Source: Burkholderia sp. 9120
GTDB taxonomy: Bacteria > Pseudomonadota > Gammaproteobacteria > Burkholderiales > Burkholderiaceae
Assembly (NCBI RefSeq): GCF_000745015.1
Contig: NZ_JQNA01000001.1
Span: 1,426,001 to 1,490,000 of the forward strand
Direction: 5' to 3'
Length of the DNA: 64,000 nt
Shown here: in pieces, positions 7,373 through 15,604 of the stretch
How positions within the stretch are numbered: the first letter of the stretch is position 1
Layout of the letters: each line of letters opens with the position of its first letter
The notes under the pieces: generated by a model
Told to the model about the DNA's origin: nothing
Databases searched by the model: none
Seen by the model: the letters and a program-made list of their open reading frames with translations, nothing else
Position numbers and translations under genes: made by a program

Positions 7373-8698
7373 ATGCTTTTTCGATCAAACAATGCAATGG
7401 CAAATAAGTCCCACCTGTCACGACTCATCGCTGAGTATTGGCGCCGAAGACGCGTCGCAATCCGGCTCGATCGCTTTGGTCTGGTGAGTCGTGCATCGCT
7501 TTTTTTTGCCCACAGCCTGGATGCGCAGATACTTCCTCAGAATGAGACGTTCCTTGTACTGTCGCAACTACCTGAGATAGTTGAACTCGTGCGAGGACTT
7601 GGGAAAACCCAAGGCCCCCTTCTCGCGGTCGCCCCTACGAAGCTTGCTGCCCAAATGGGGGTCTCGAGAACGCCAGGTTCCTTAATTAAAGCCGTACGTA
7701 CTGAGTCCGACGAGGAAATAGGTTTGTACGACTGCACAGGAGAGTTCCATTACGGGACACTATTGAGGCGTTGCCTTCAGGCCAAGCTGGAAGTCGTCAT
7801 GAAGTACCTTCCCCATCATGCATTCCATCCGGCTTTGGAGATCATCGAGCGACGCTTTCGGCACCTGCTGCGTTATCGCGAAGATATATTGGCCGATCAG
7901 ATTCAAGGCCAGCTCCACACGTATGCAAACGAAGTCAATCAGGCAGTCGAAGGCATCCGGGCCGATTTGCTTCATGCCAGCTTCCGGAAAGCGTCCAGTG
8001 AATTCATCCGGGCAAGCAATGAGAATTTCCGTACCTTGCACGCCTATGTCGCCACGCTATTCAGCAAATGCACGACTCTTTGGGTAATTCGCCTGGATCT
8101 TGGCTACACTAGCGTCCAGAATTACGAGACGGTCAAAAAGCATCGGGAAAGCTTTCTCCGCTACCTTCGACAGAACACATCCATCGGGCAACCGTTTGGC
8201 CTTTCATGGAAACTCGAATTTAGTCACAAGGGTTCCTGGCGGCATCATTTTTTGCTCTTTTTCAAGCCCGTGCCGACTACAACCGCTGAACAGATCGGCA
8301 ATCAGCTGGGAGAGCATTGGCTTTCTACGACCCGGAATGCTCAAACCGGGCGCAGTGATGGCGCCTTTCTCAATTGCAATACCATCAATCGCCGCGCGTC
8401 CCTGTCCTTAGCGGTGCGGCGATTTGGCACAGGCACCGTCACGTGTAAGCAGCTAGGTCCAGGTCGCGGCATCATCAGCGCGATCCAGTACATGACCCAG
8501 CTGGACTATTACGTCAAGCTGCGTCCAAAGAAAGGAATGAAAACGTTCTTCGGCGGAAACAAGAAGGCGGCTGAAGAAAAGAAACCTGCCGTGCGTCGGA
8601 CGAGGAAACCGCGCGTTACTTTACGGGACCAGCTTTCCAAGGTAGAGGAAGCGCACCAAGCCATGCCACGCTACTACCAGGGCGAAGCTGATGAATAA
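7373..8698 (+). CDS. Inovirus Gp2-like protein copy B, HUH-type motif altered
   Basis: A 441-residue uninterrupted member of the same family as the gene at 3926-5320. The C-terminal half shows VIRLDLGY, KLEF and a later QYMTQLDYYVK segment. Aligned with copy A, the HFH of the HUH motif reads RHH, and YITK reads YMTQ, so one metal-binding His and the motif-3 Lys are missing. The tail is Lys/Arg-rich. The start may be ATG 7373 or ATG 7397 (MANKSHLSRL); neither has a strong RBS, and coupling to the overlapping mini-frame at 7357-7407 may provide entry. It could be a regulator or a degenerate initiator. Family assignment is good, biochemical role open. Confidence 0.7.
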   Translation: MLFRSNNAMANKSHLSRLIAEYWRRRRVAIRLDRFGLVSRASLFFAHSLDAQILPQNETFLVLSQLPEIVELVRGLGKTQGPLLAVAPTKLAAQMGVSRTPGSLIKAVRTESDEEIGLYDCTGEFHYGTLLRRCLQAKLEVVMKYLPHHAFHPALEIIERRFRHLLRYREDILADQIQGQLHTYANEVNQAVEGIRADLLHASFRKASSEFIRASNENFRTLHAYVATLFSKCTTLWVIRLDLGYTSVQNYETVKKHRESFLRYLRQNTSIGQPFGLSWKLEFSHKGSWRHHFLLFFKPVPTTTAEQIGNQLGEHWLSTTRNAQTGRSDGAFLNCNTINRRASLSLAVRRFGTGTVTCKQLGPGRGIISAIQYMTQLDYYVKLRPKKGMKTFFGGNKKAAEEKKPAVRRTRKPRVTLRDQLSKVEEAHQAMPRYYQGEADE

Positions 8699-8746
8699 CA
8701 GCCCTTGGCCTACCTGTCGAAGGGTATCCCCGCCTTTACGATCTGA

Positions 8747-8938
8747 TCAACAGCATCGGGCATTCGTGACCATTTGCGCCTCAGTAGCTTGGGCGAGGTC
8801 GCCCGCCGGAACAATAGTTGACCTAACTCTGTGCAAGGCGAGCCACAGACGCATTTGCGCTGCGCGCCGAAATCCGGTATGCCAATCTGATTCACACAGT
8901 GGGCAAATTCCGCCTGACCTGGACCGATCAGTCGTCAA
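8747..8938 (-). CDS. Possible small Cys-containing protein, uncertain
   Basis: A 63-residue frame starting at TTG 8938, overlapping the end of the 80-residue gene upstream. It has a CPLC motif near residue 12 and a double Cys at the end (ARCC), with an Arg/Leu/Ala-rich helix between. That could be a tiny zinc-binding protein. The TTG start and lack of homology I can name make this a weak call. It is listed because the overlap fits the tight packing of the two genes upstream. Confidence 0.25.
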   Translation of the reverse strand: MTTDRSRSGGICPLCESDWHTGFRRAAQMRLWLALHRVRSTIVPAGDLAQATEAQMVTNARCC

Positions 8939-9170
8939 TCTGGTTACCGTTGAGCAGCCGCTTTACCGCCTCAGCCGGCCAGAGCAACCGTCGACTCGGA
9001 AGCTTGGTCGGTCGCACGCCGTGATAGCTTCCTGTTTGCGAATAACGCTTCCTGACCGATTGTGGGTCGACCGCCAAGGCGGTGGCGAATTCTGGAAACA
9101 GCCGACAATGCTCGGCAACTCGCTCAAATGAAGATACGCCCCGCGTCGCGGGAAACGTGCCGGGCCCCAT
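8928..9170 (-). CDS. Small DNA-binding-like protein coupled to AlpA-like gene
   Basis: An 80-residue protein whose ATG directly follows the stop of the AlpA-like gene (TGAATG), a translational-coupling junction. The middle (ALAVDPQSVRKRYSQTGSYH) resembles a helix-turn-helix in which a recognition helix is followed by a short wing, and the end (LLWPAEAVKRLLNG) resembles the last helix of excisionase-type folds. It may be an excisionase or accessory regulator of the element. That is inferred from fold-like pattern and context, with no named family. Confidence 0.5.
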   Translation of the reverse strand: MGPGTFPATRGVSSFERVAEHCRLFPEFATALAVDPQSVRKRYSQTGSYHGVRPTKLPSRRLLWPAEAVKRLLNGNQIDD

Positions 9171-10139
9171 TCATTTCTTCGTTGCCGACAAATGCTGCTG
9201 AATCCATGCATCGACTGCTATCCGCGAATAGCGGACGGTACGCTCGCCAAGCGGGATTTTCGGCGGAAAATTACCGTCGTAATACTTCGATGACGGCTTC
9301 ATCTTTTCATGCAGCATCGAGACACTGATGCCCGTCCGCTCGCTGACTTCCTTAATGTCCAGCAACGGACCAGATGGAATCGCCGCCGGTTGTGAAATTC
9401 CCACCGCTTGATCAACCAGCACTTGTTCCGGCGCATCATGGAGGACTGGGCTGCCCGCTGGCAAACCTGATCGTGAGGATCGGTTGTGCCCCGGACTTCC
9501 AGCTTCAGCGGGCACGGTCAATTCTCCTCCGGGGCTGTGGATGTCACGATTAGCTGTCTGAGGAGAAGACGGCGCCGACGACTCCGCAGCCGTGGAGCCG
9601 ATGCCACAGTAATCAAGATACTTCTGCGCATCCTGACGCGGAATCGAGGTTCCGATAGTCAACTCGATCGCCGGCACGTGCTTTCTTCGAAACGCCTTGA
9701 TTCGATCCGTGTCGAGCCAATGCTGAAGGACTTGTAGATGTTCACCCGAAGCCTGCCATCGGAGGCCAATCAGCCTGTCGTACTCTCGCAGATACCGTGA
9801 CTCCGTCAGCAGCACGGGTTCCCAGCTTGGCCCATCTGGCAGCGCACGATAGGCTTTCAGAAACGCGTCTACAACATCGTCGGAATAAGGGATTCGGAGC
9901 TCCGGCAAATCCGGCAAAACGCGCAGGAGATATCGCCGATCATCGTCAGTCAGATGCTGCTCGACAAACTGTACATCCCCAATGCCAGCAACGCCCAGAA
10001 CAGTCGGCTTCTTCGCGACGACGCATTCGATGCCGGTTGCCTTCGGATTCAAGTCGGGCACAACAGCCTTACCAATCTCCCGGATGAGTGTCCAACAATC
10101 AATTACTTCATCCGGCGGCAGTTCGACACGGGCTGGCAC
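9171..10139 (-). CDS. AlpA-like helix-turn-helix regulator with long N-terminal region
   Basis: 322 residues. The last 60 form an AlpA/MerR-type winged helix: LLDIKEVSERTGISVSMLHE, then a FPPKIPLGERTVRYSRIAVDAWI segment. AlpA of cryptic prophages activates the element's integrase, and such proteins are usually only about 70 residues. Here roughly 180 folded, mostly helical residues and a Ser/Pro/Ala-rich linker (about 185-255) precede the HTH, so the N-terminal part may sense something or bind a partner; I do not recognise it. The start is GTG 10139 with GGAG about 9 bases upstream. It lies near the probable right border of the element, on the same strand as the integrase fragment. Confidence 0.65.
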   Translation of the reverse strand: MPARVELPPDEVIDCWTLIREIGKAVVPDLNPKATGIECVVAKKPTVLGVAGIGDVQFVEQHLTDDDRRYLLRVLPDLPELRIPYSDDVVDAFLKAYRALPDGPSWEPVLLTESRYLREYDRLIGLRWQASGEHLQVLQHWLDTDRIKAFRRKHVPAIELTIGTSIPRQDAQKYLDYCGIGSTAAESSAPSSPQTANRDIHSPGGELTVPAEAGSPGHNRSSRSGLPAGSPVLHDAPEQVLVDQAVGISQPAAIPSGPLLDIKEVSERTGISVSMLHEKMKPSSKYYDGNFPPKIPLGERTVRYSRIAVDAWIQQHLSATKK

Positions 10140-10535
10140 TCAGGTACACTCCAAGCGTATGGAAGCTAATGGCAACATATCGACCGGCACGCTGCCGATC
10201 CAAATAACAATATACCGCCTTCTGACACTGGCGCCGATAGTCTTGCTCTCAGGCCGGCCTACTTCCTAAATCACACCCGTGTCCAGCAGCTAACCCCGAC
10301 ATAGCGGATCATCGAATCGCCGTAATCCTTAACGCAAAAGGATCTCGGACTCAAATGTGGTTACCGCCGAAGCTTGGAACATCCCCCCTTCGCAAGCTAG
10401 AGATTTCGTTGGCACTTTTGTTGGTATATTTTTTTCATGCCCAGATAAGATCCTTTTAAAATATAGGGTTCGGACTGCTATTCCAGTCCGGCCCTGGCAC
10501 CAAATCGAATTCGAGTTTGACCAGCTTGTTTGAAT
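10140..10535. other. Right border region of the accessory element
   Basis: About 400 bases without a gene. Composition is AT-rich at about 10400-10470. A perfect hairpin CGGACTG (10471-10477) / CAGTCCG (10484-10490) is followed by GCCCTGGCACCA, a tRNA-3'-end-like motif, then a terminator. Right of it begins ordinary GC-rich core sequence. Confidence 0.4.
10471..10502 (+). other. Candidate attachment-site remnant resembling a tRNA 3' end
   Basis: The string ends in CCCTGGC-A-CCA, as a tRNA acceptor arm would, and an intrinsic terminator follows about 35 bases later. The arm before it does not contain a TTCRA loop, so it is not a working tRNA. If the element integrated into a tRNA 3' end, this would be the far-end duplicate and the intact tRNA would lie left of the window. 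Confidence 0.35.
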
Positions 10536-10571
10536 AAACCCGCGAGAGCATCACGCTTCGCGGGTTTTTTT
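10536..10571 (+). terminator. Intrinsic terminator
   Basis: AAACCCGCGA (10536-10545) pairs with TCGCGGGTTT (10558-10567), followed by a T run. It faces the convergent ACT-domain/aroP genes and may serve both directions. Confidence 0.75.
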
Positions 10572-10583
10572 ATGCGCGCGTGT

Positions 10584-10997
10584 TTATGCTTCTGCCGCGT
10601 CCGACGGCGCCGACAACGCGCGCAATATATTCATCGCCTCATCGGCACGCTCGGCCGGCACGAACAGATGGTCGTGATAGAAAGCCGACACCACGTTGCA
10701 CGCGATTCGCGCTTGCGCCAGCTTCGTCGAGATCACGGCGAGAAAACCCACTGCGGCAAGATCCGAATGAACCGTCAACGTAATCATGCGCGCGGTGAAG
10801 TCGTAGGCGATGCCGAGGCGATCGGCATCCGACTGATCGAGAATCGCGGTCAGGCCTTCGGCCTCGTTGAACAGACAGACCGCGTCGACGCCCGCCGGCA
10901 GACGACGATCGGCAAAGCTACAGAAAACATAAGCCGGCGCGGCAACGACCGGCGTCATGTCGCGTAGCAACTGCTCGAGATCGCGGCTCGCTTCCAT
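10584..10997 (-). CDS. ACT domain protein
   Basis: A 137-residue cytoplasmic protein with two ACT-like halves: residues about 5-60 (VFCSFADRRLP...CLFNEAEGLTAI) and about 65-125 (RMITLTVHSDLAAVGFLAVI...IACNVVSAFYHDHLFVP). The second half has the typical beta-alpha-beta arrangement of a small-molecule sensing ACT domain. I chose ATG 10997 because AAGGAG lies 8 bases upstream; longer in-frame starts run into the permease gene. It begins 11 bases after the aroP-like gene on the same strand, so it may be an amino-acid-responsive partner of that permease. No enzymatic domain is present. Confidence 0.75.
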   Translation of the reverse strand: MEASRDLEQLLRDMTPVVAAPAYVFCSFADRRLPAGVDAVCLFNEAEGLTAILDQSDADRLGIAYDFTARMITLTVHSDLAAVGFLAVISTKLAQARIACNVVSAFYHDHLFVPAERADEAMNILRALSAPSDAAEA

Positions 10998-11008
10998 AGC
11001 TTTGCTCC

Positions 11009-12397
11009 TTATCGCCCGGCCACTCGCGCGCCACCCTGCAGCGCCGCGCGCCGGCGCTTGAACACATAGCCGGCCCACATCACCACCAGCCACGCCGGCA
11101 CGAGCCACACCGAGACCGACAACCCAGGCGTCATGGCCAGAATCACGAGCACCAGCGCCATGAACGCGAGGCAGAGGTAGTTGCTGAGCGGGAACCAGAT
11201 CGACTTGAACACCAACGTCTCGCCCGCCGCCACCATCGCCTTGCGCGACTTCAGATGCGTCAGGCTGATCAGCGCCCAGTTCAGCACCAACGCGGCAACG
11301 ACCAGCGCCATCAGCAGACCGAGCGCTTCGGCGGGAATCAGATAGTTGACGATCACACAGGTGAACGTAGCAAGCGCCGACAAACCGATCGCCATATACG
11401 GCACGCCGCGACGATCGACCTTCATCAGCGCGCGCGGCGCATTGCCCTGCTCCGCGAGACCGTAAAGCATGCGGCTATTCGCATACACGCCGCTGTTGTA
11501 CACCGACAGCGCCGCCGTCAGCACCACCACGTTGAGCACGTTGGCGGTCAGCGTCGAACCGATCTGCGAGAAGATCATCACGAACGGGCTGCCGCCGGCC
11601 GCCACTTCATTCCACGGATACAGCGAGAGCAACACCGTCAGCGAGCAGATGTAGAAAATCAGGATCCGGTAGATCACCTGATTCACCGCTTTCGGAATGC
11701 TCTTTTGCGGCTGATCGGCCTCGGCTGCCGTGATACCGATCAACTCCAGCCCGCCGAACGAGAACATGATGACCGCGAGCATCATGAAGAGGCCGTGAAA
11801 GCCGTGCGGGAAGAAGCCGCCATGACTCCACAGATTGGTGATCGACGCTTGCGGGCCGCCGTGACCGCTGAACAGCAGATAGCCGCCGAATACGATCATG
11901 CCGATCACCGCGACCACCTTGATGATCGCGAACCAGAACTCGGTTTCGCCATACGCCTTGACGTTGGCGAGATTGATCGCGTTGATCGCGACGAAACACA
12001 CCAGCGCCGATATCCACGACGGCACACCGGGCCACCAGTAATGCACGTAGGTGCCGACCGCGGTCAGCTCGGCCATGCTCACGAGCACGTACAGCACCCA
12101 GTAATTCCAGCCCGACAGAAAGCCGGGAAAGTCGCCCCAATACTTGTACGCAAAGTGGCTGAAGGAGCCGGCCACCGGTTCCTGCGCGACCATTTCGCCG
12201 AGCTGCCGCATGATCATGAACGCGATGATGCCGCCGATCGCGTAGCCGAGAATCATCGACGGGCCGGCTGCCTGCAACACGCTGGCGGAGCCGAGAAACA
12301 AGCCGGTGCCGATCGCGCCGCCCAGCGCGATCAACTGGATATGGCGATTCTTCAGCCCGCGCTTCAGGCCGTCTTGCTGCTGTGCACTATTCAACAT
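11009..12397 (-). CDS. aroP: Aromatic amino acid permease, AroP type
   Basis: A 462-residue inner-membrane transporter of the amino acid-polyamine-organocation family with about 12 hydrophobic segments. The N-terminus (LKRGLKNRHIQLIALGGAIG and the following GLFLGSA) is the signature first helix, and EEPVAGSF-like (here QEPVAGSF), NYWVLYVLVSMAELTAVG and FSFGGLELIGITAAEA segments match E. coli AroP closely from memory. It would import Phe, Tyr and Trp by proton symport; PheP-like specificity is possible. It is divergent from the hydrolase gene, with about 210 bases between them for both promoters, and is followed by the ACT-domain gene. Confidence 0.88.
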   Translation of the reverse strand: MLNSAQQQDGLKRGLKNRHIQLIALGGAIGTGLFLGSASVLQAAGPSMILGYAIGGIIAFMIMRQLGEMVAQEPVAGSFSHFAYKYWGDFPGFLSGWNYWVLYVLVSMAELTAVGTYVHYWWPGVPSWISALVCFVAINAINLANVKAYGETEFWFAIIKVVAVIGMIVFGGYLLFSGHGGPQASITNLWSHGGFFPHGFHGLFMMLAVIMFSFGGLELIGITAAEADQPQKSIPKAVNQVIYRILIFYICSLTVLLSLYPWNEVAAGGSPFVMIFSQIGSTLTANVLNVVVLTAALSVYNSGVYANSRMLYGLAEQGNAPRALMKVDRRGVPYMAIGLSALATFTCVIVNYLIPAEALGLLMALVVAALVLNWALISLTHLKSRKAMVAAGETLVFKSIWFPLSNYLCLAFMALVLVILAMTPGLSVSVWLVPAWLVVMWAGYVFKRRRAALQGGARVAGR

Positions 12398-12609
12398 TGC
12401 GCCCCAGTGTATGGAAATCGATCGCCCGAGCGGACTTATGGTCCCTGCCGGGCGTAACCTGAAATTTTACCGTGGCCGATATAAGTCAAATACTGGGAGC
12501 AACCCGCGCTTCGTTCAGCGCCGCACTTAACGGCGCGGTTAGGGATTGTCACTGGCCTGGGGCTTCTGTATGGTCGCCTAGTCGAGGTTCCCGCCTCCGG
12601 AGATTCAAC

Positions 12610-13590
12610 ATGTTGCCCAAACGTCTGCTTTGCGCCGCTGCTTTGTGTCTCTGTTTCACGGGGACGGGCGTACGCGCCCAAACCGCGGCGCCTGCCGAGG
12701 CGCCCATGGCGACACCCAGCATGGCGCCCTCTCCCGAACCCGCCGACGAACCCGGCATGGCAGCCAGCGCACCCGAAGCGCCCGCTTTGCCCGCAGCACA
12801 ACCACCCATGACGCCGCCCACGCCCGCAGCGCAAGCCCCTGCCCCAATGCCGGCAGCCGCTGCGCCCACACCGCCCGCTGCGCCGATGACCGGCCCTGTG
12901 CGCAACATCGTGCTGGTGCACGGCGCGTTCGTCGACGGGTCGAGCTGGAACGGCGTGGTCGCCAAATTGCAGCAGAAGGGTTATCACGTGAGTTCGGTGC
13001 AAAACCCGCTGACGTCCCTCGCGGATGATGTCGCCGCGACCCGTCGGGTGCTCGCGCGTCAGGACGGACCGACCATGCTGGTGGGCCATTCGTGGGGCGG
13101 TGTCGTGATCACCGAGGCAGGCGCGAACGCGCCGAATGTCGCGGGTCTCGTGTACATCGCGGCGATTGCGCCGGACCTTCACGAATCGACGCAGGACCTG
13201 ATGAAGCGCGCCGAGCCGATGCCGGCGGCCCAGGCCATCATTCCGGATGCGAGCGGTTTTCTGTGGCTCGATCGCACCAAATATCATGCGGACTTTGCCG
13301 CTGACGTGCCCGAGAATCTCACGCGCGTACTCGCCACCGCGCAAGTGCCGATCGCCGCGAAGGCGTTCAGCGAAACGGTCAGTCATGTCGCGTGGAGAGA
13401 AAAACCGTCGTGGTATGTGTTGACGACGAAAGACCGCGCCGTGTCGCCGGACGTCGAGAAATTCATGGCCGACCGGATGGGCGCGAAGATCGTGCCGATG
13501 GCGTCGAGCCATCTCGCGCCGGTGTCGCATGCCGGTGCGATTGCCGACGTGATCGATCGCGCGGCGCGGGAATTGAGCCGGCAGCAGTAG
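12610..13590 (+). CDS. Exported alpha/beta hydrolase with Pro/Ala-rich linker
   Basis: 326 residues. A signal peptide occupies about 1-23 (cleavage near VRA-QT), followed by about 70 residues almost entirely of Pro, Ala and Met, then an alpha/beta hydrolase domain. The domain shows HGAF (oxyanion region, near residue 104), GHSWGG with the nucleophile Ser near 161, an Asp in TTKDRAVSPD near 274 and a His in SSHLAPVSH near 302. This is the EstC / salicylate-esterase-like group; the substrate is unknown. ATG 12610 is preceded by GGAG; earlier in-frame starts would spoil the signal peptide. The linker may tether the enzyme away from the membrane or cross the cell wall. Confidence 0.8.
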   Translation: MLPKRLLCAAALCLCFTGTGVRAQTAAPAEAPMATPSMAPSPEPADEPGMAASAPEAPALPAAQPPMTPPTPAAQAPAPMPAAAAPTPPAAPMTGPVRNIVLVHGAFVDGSSWNGVVAKLQQKGYHVSSVQNPLTSLADDVAATRRVLARQDGPTMLVGHSWGGVVITEAGANAPNVAGLVYIAAIAPDLHESTQDLMKRAEPMPAAQAIIPDASGFLWLDRTKYHADFAADVPENLTRVLATAQVPIAAKAFSETVSHVAWREKPSWYVLTTKDRAVSPDVEKFMADRMGAKIVPMASSHLAPVSHAGAIADVIDRAARELSRQQ

Positions 13591-13609
13591 CGGCTAACAC
13601 GCGGTGCGT

Positions 13610-13641
13610 GCGTATGCGCGGCAGCGTGGCCGCGCATACGC
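13610..13641. terminator. Strong hairpin between convergent genes
   Basis: A perfect 13-bp stem (GCGTATGCGCGGC / GCCGCGCATACGC) with a 6-nt loop between the hydrolase and poxB genes. No T run, so it may act as a bidirectional mRNA end stabiliser rather than a classical terminator. Confidence 0.55.
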
Positions 13642-13711
13642 TAACTTCTTCCGCAATCCGACCGCGCGTTAGCGGTCGCAAAGCACTTCAGCACTTCAGC
13701 AACTCGCCACC

Positions 13712-15436
13712 TCAGCGCAGATTCGTCGTCGCCAGTTCGACGATCTCGTCTCCGCGTCCGTTCAGCACCGCCTTCAGCATATAAAGACTGAAGCCCTTCG
13801 CCTGCGCCCATTGAATCTTCGGCGGCATTGCGAGTTCATGCTTCGCGGTCGTCACATCGATCACCGCCGGTCCCGGATGCGCGAAGGCTTCGCGCAGCGC
13901 CGGTTCGATGTTCTCCGACAGTTCGATACGAACACCGTAGATGCCCGCGCCGCGCGCAATCGCCGCGAAGTCGGTGGTCGCGAGATCGGTGCCGGCTTCC
14001 AGATAGCCGCCGGCCTTCATCTCCATCGCGACGAAACCGAGCACGCTGTTGTTGAACACCACGACCTTGATCGGCAGATTGAGCTGACGAGCGGTGAGCA
14101 GATCGCCGAGCAGCATCGACAACCCGCCGTCGCCGGATAGCGAAATCACCTGACGACCCGGTTCGGCGGCTTGCGCCCCGAGTGCCTGCGGCATCGCGTT
14201 CGCCATCGAACCGTGATTGAACGAGCCGTGCAGACTGCGCTTGCCGTTCATGGTCAGATAGCGCGCGGCCCACAGCGTCGGCGTGCCGACGTCGGCGGTC
14301 AGCACGGCGTCTTCGTTCGCGACCTTATCGATGATGCTGGCGAGGTACTGCGGATGAATCGCGCGCCCCGGCGCGGACGGACGCGCCAGATCGTCGAGCC
14401 CTTTGCGTGCGTCCGTATAGTGTTTGCGCGCGTTATCGAGAAAGCTCCGGTCGGTCTTGCGCTGGAGCTTCGGCAGCAACGCCTGCAAGGTCGCCTTGAC
14501 GTCGCCGACCAGACCCAGCTTCAACGGCGTGCGCTTGCCGAGCGCGGAGCCGTTCCGGTCGATCTGCACCACGTTGCCGTGCGACGGATAGAAGTTGCGA
14601 TACGGGAAGTCGGTACCGAGCATCACGAGCGTGTCGCACGACATCATCGCGTGATAGCCGGAGCTGAAGCCGATCAACCCCGTCATGCCGACGTCGAACG
14701 GGTTGTCCCACTCCACGTATTGCTTGCCGCGCAACGCATGCACGGTCGGCGCGCCGAGCTGATCGGCGAACGCGACCACTTCGTCGTGCGCGCCCTCGCA
14801 ACCGCTGCCGCACAGCAGCGTCACGGCGCCGGCCTGATTCAGCAGATCGGCGAGACGATCGAGATCGGGCCCGGACGGCGTCAGCGTCGAACGTTCCAGC
14901 GTGCCGGACCATGCCGGCGCTTCGTCGGGCGCATCGCTCAGTGCCACATCGCCCGGCAGCACGATCACCGCGACGCCGCGTTCTTCGATCGCGGTGCGCA
15001 TCGCGCGCGCCAGCACGCGCGGAAACTGCGACGGATTCGTCACGAGCTCCACGTAGTGGCTGCACTCTTTGAACAACTCCTGCGGATGCGTTTCCTGAAA
15101 GTAGCCGAGACCGATTTCCGACGAAGGAATGTGCGCGGCAATCGCCAGCACCGGTTGATGATTCCGGTGACAGTCGAAGAGACCGTTGATCAGATGCAGG
15201 TTGCCGGGACCGCAACTGCCCGCACAGACGGCGAGCTTGCCGGTCGCCGCGGCGTCGGCGCCGGCGGCGAAGGCCGCGACCTCTTCGTGACGCGTGTGCA
15301 TCCAGCGAATCGAGCCGACGCGCTGCAAGCTGTCCGACAGGCCATTCAGGCTGTCGCCCGTCACGCCCCAGATCCGCTCGACATCCGCTGCCGCCAGGGT
15401 TTTGGCCAGATAATCCGCGATAGTCTGCTTACCCAT
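13712..15436 (-). CDS. poxB: Pyruvate dehydrogenase (quinone), pyruvate oxidase
   Basis: 574 residues, the same length and near-collinear with E. coli PoxB. It decarboxylates pyruvate to acetate and CO2 and passes electrons to membrane quinone, using thiamine diphosphate and FAD. Visible motifs: [12 protein letters not shown] with the cofactor-activating Glu51, [20 protein letters not shown], and the thiamine motif GDGG...NN at about residues 433-460. The C-terminal [17 protein letters not shown] segment matches the amphipathic membrane-binding helix of the E. coli enzyme. It appears monocistronic. In E. coli the gene is stationary-phase controlled; a 7-bp inverted repeat upstream (15462-15490) is a possible regulatory site. 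Confidence 0.95.
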   Translation of the reverse strand: MGKQTIADYLAKTLAAADVERIWGVTGDSLNGLSDSLQRVGSIRWMHTRHEEVAAFAAGADAAATGKLAVCAGSCGPGNLHLINGLFDCHRNHQPVLAIAAHIPSSEIGLGYFQETHPQELFKECSHYVELVTNPSQFPRVLARAMRTAIEERGVAVIVLPGDVALSDAPDEAPAWSGTLERSTLTPSGPDLDRLADLLNQAGAVTLLCGSGCEGAHDEVVAFADQLGAPTVHALRGKQYVEWDNPFDVGMTGLIGFSSGYHAMMSCDTLVMLGTDFPYRNFYPSHGNVVQIDRNGSALGKRTPLKLGLVGDVKATLQALLPKLQRKTDRSFLDNARKHYTDARKGLDDLARPSAPGRAIHPQYLASIIDKVANEDAVLTADVGTPTLWAARYLTMNGKRSLHGSFNHGSMANAMPQALGAQAAEPGRQVISLSGDGGLSMLLGDLLTARQLNLPIKVVVFNNSVLGFVAMEMKAGGYLEAGTDLATTDFAAIARGAGIYGVRIELSENIEPALREAFAHPGPAVIDVTTAKHELAMPPKIQWAQAKGFSLYMLKAVLNGRGDEIVELATTNLR

Positions 15437-15461
15437 GCTGTACTCCGCTCAGTGAGAAAGA

Positions 15462-15490
15462 CGGTACTTTTTGGAAAACAGAGAGTACCG
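15462..15490. promoter_or_regulatory. Inverted repeat upstream of poxB
   Basis: CGGTACT (15462-15468) and AGTACCG (15484-15490), perfect 7-bp arms 15 bases apart, about 26-54 bases upstream of the poxB ATG. Candidate operator; regulator unknown. Confidence 0.35.
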
Positions 15491-15604
15491 CGTCCTCACC
15501 GAACGTGTTCGCTGCGTGTACTTCTTTACAGTCGGCAGCAATCCGTAAGCGAGTTGAAAAAGGCCGCACGTGATTTGCGCGCAACCGTAGCGCGGGCTGC
15601 CCGG

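Noticed and set aside
10439..10502. A tRNA-Phe-like gene starting GCCCAGATA and ending GGCACCA
   Set aside because: Only about 63 bases, no anticodon arm or TTCRA loop; kept only as a possible attachment remnant.
11255..12457. A 400-codon plus-strand frame opposite aroP
   Set aside because: Arg/His/Gln-rich antisense shadow of a clear permease gene with no RBS or domain.
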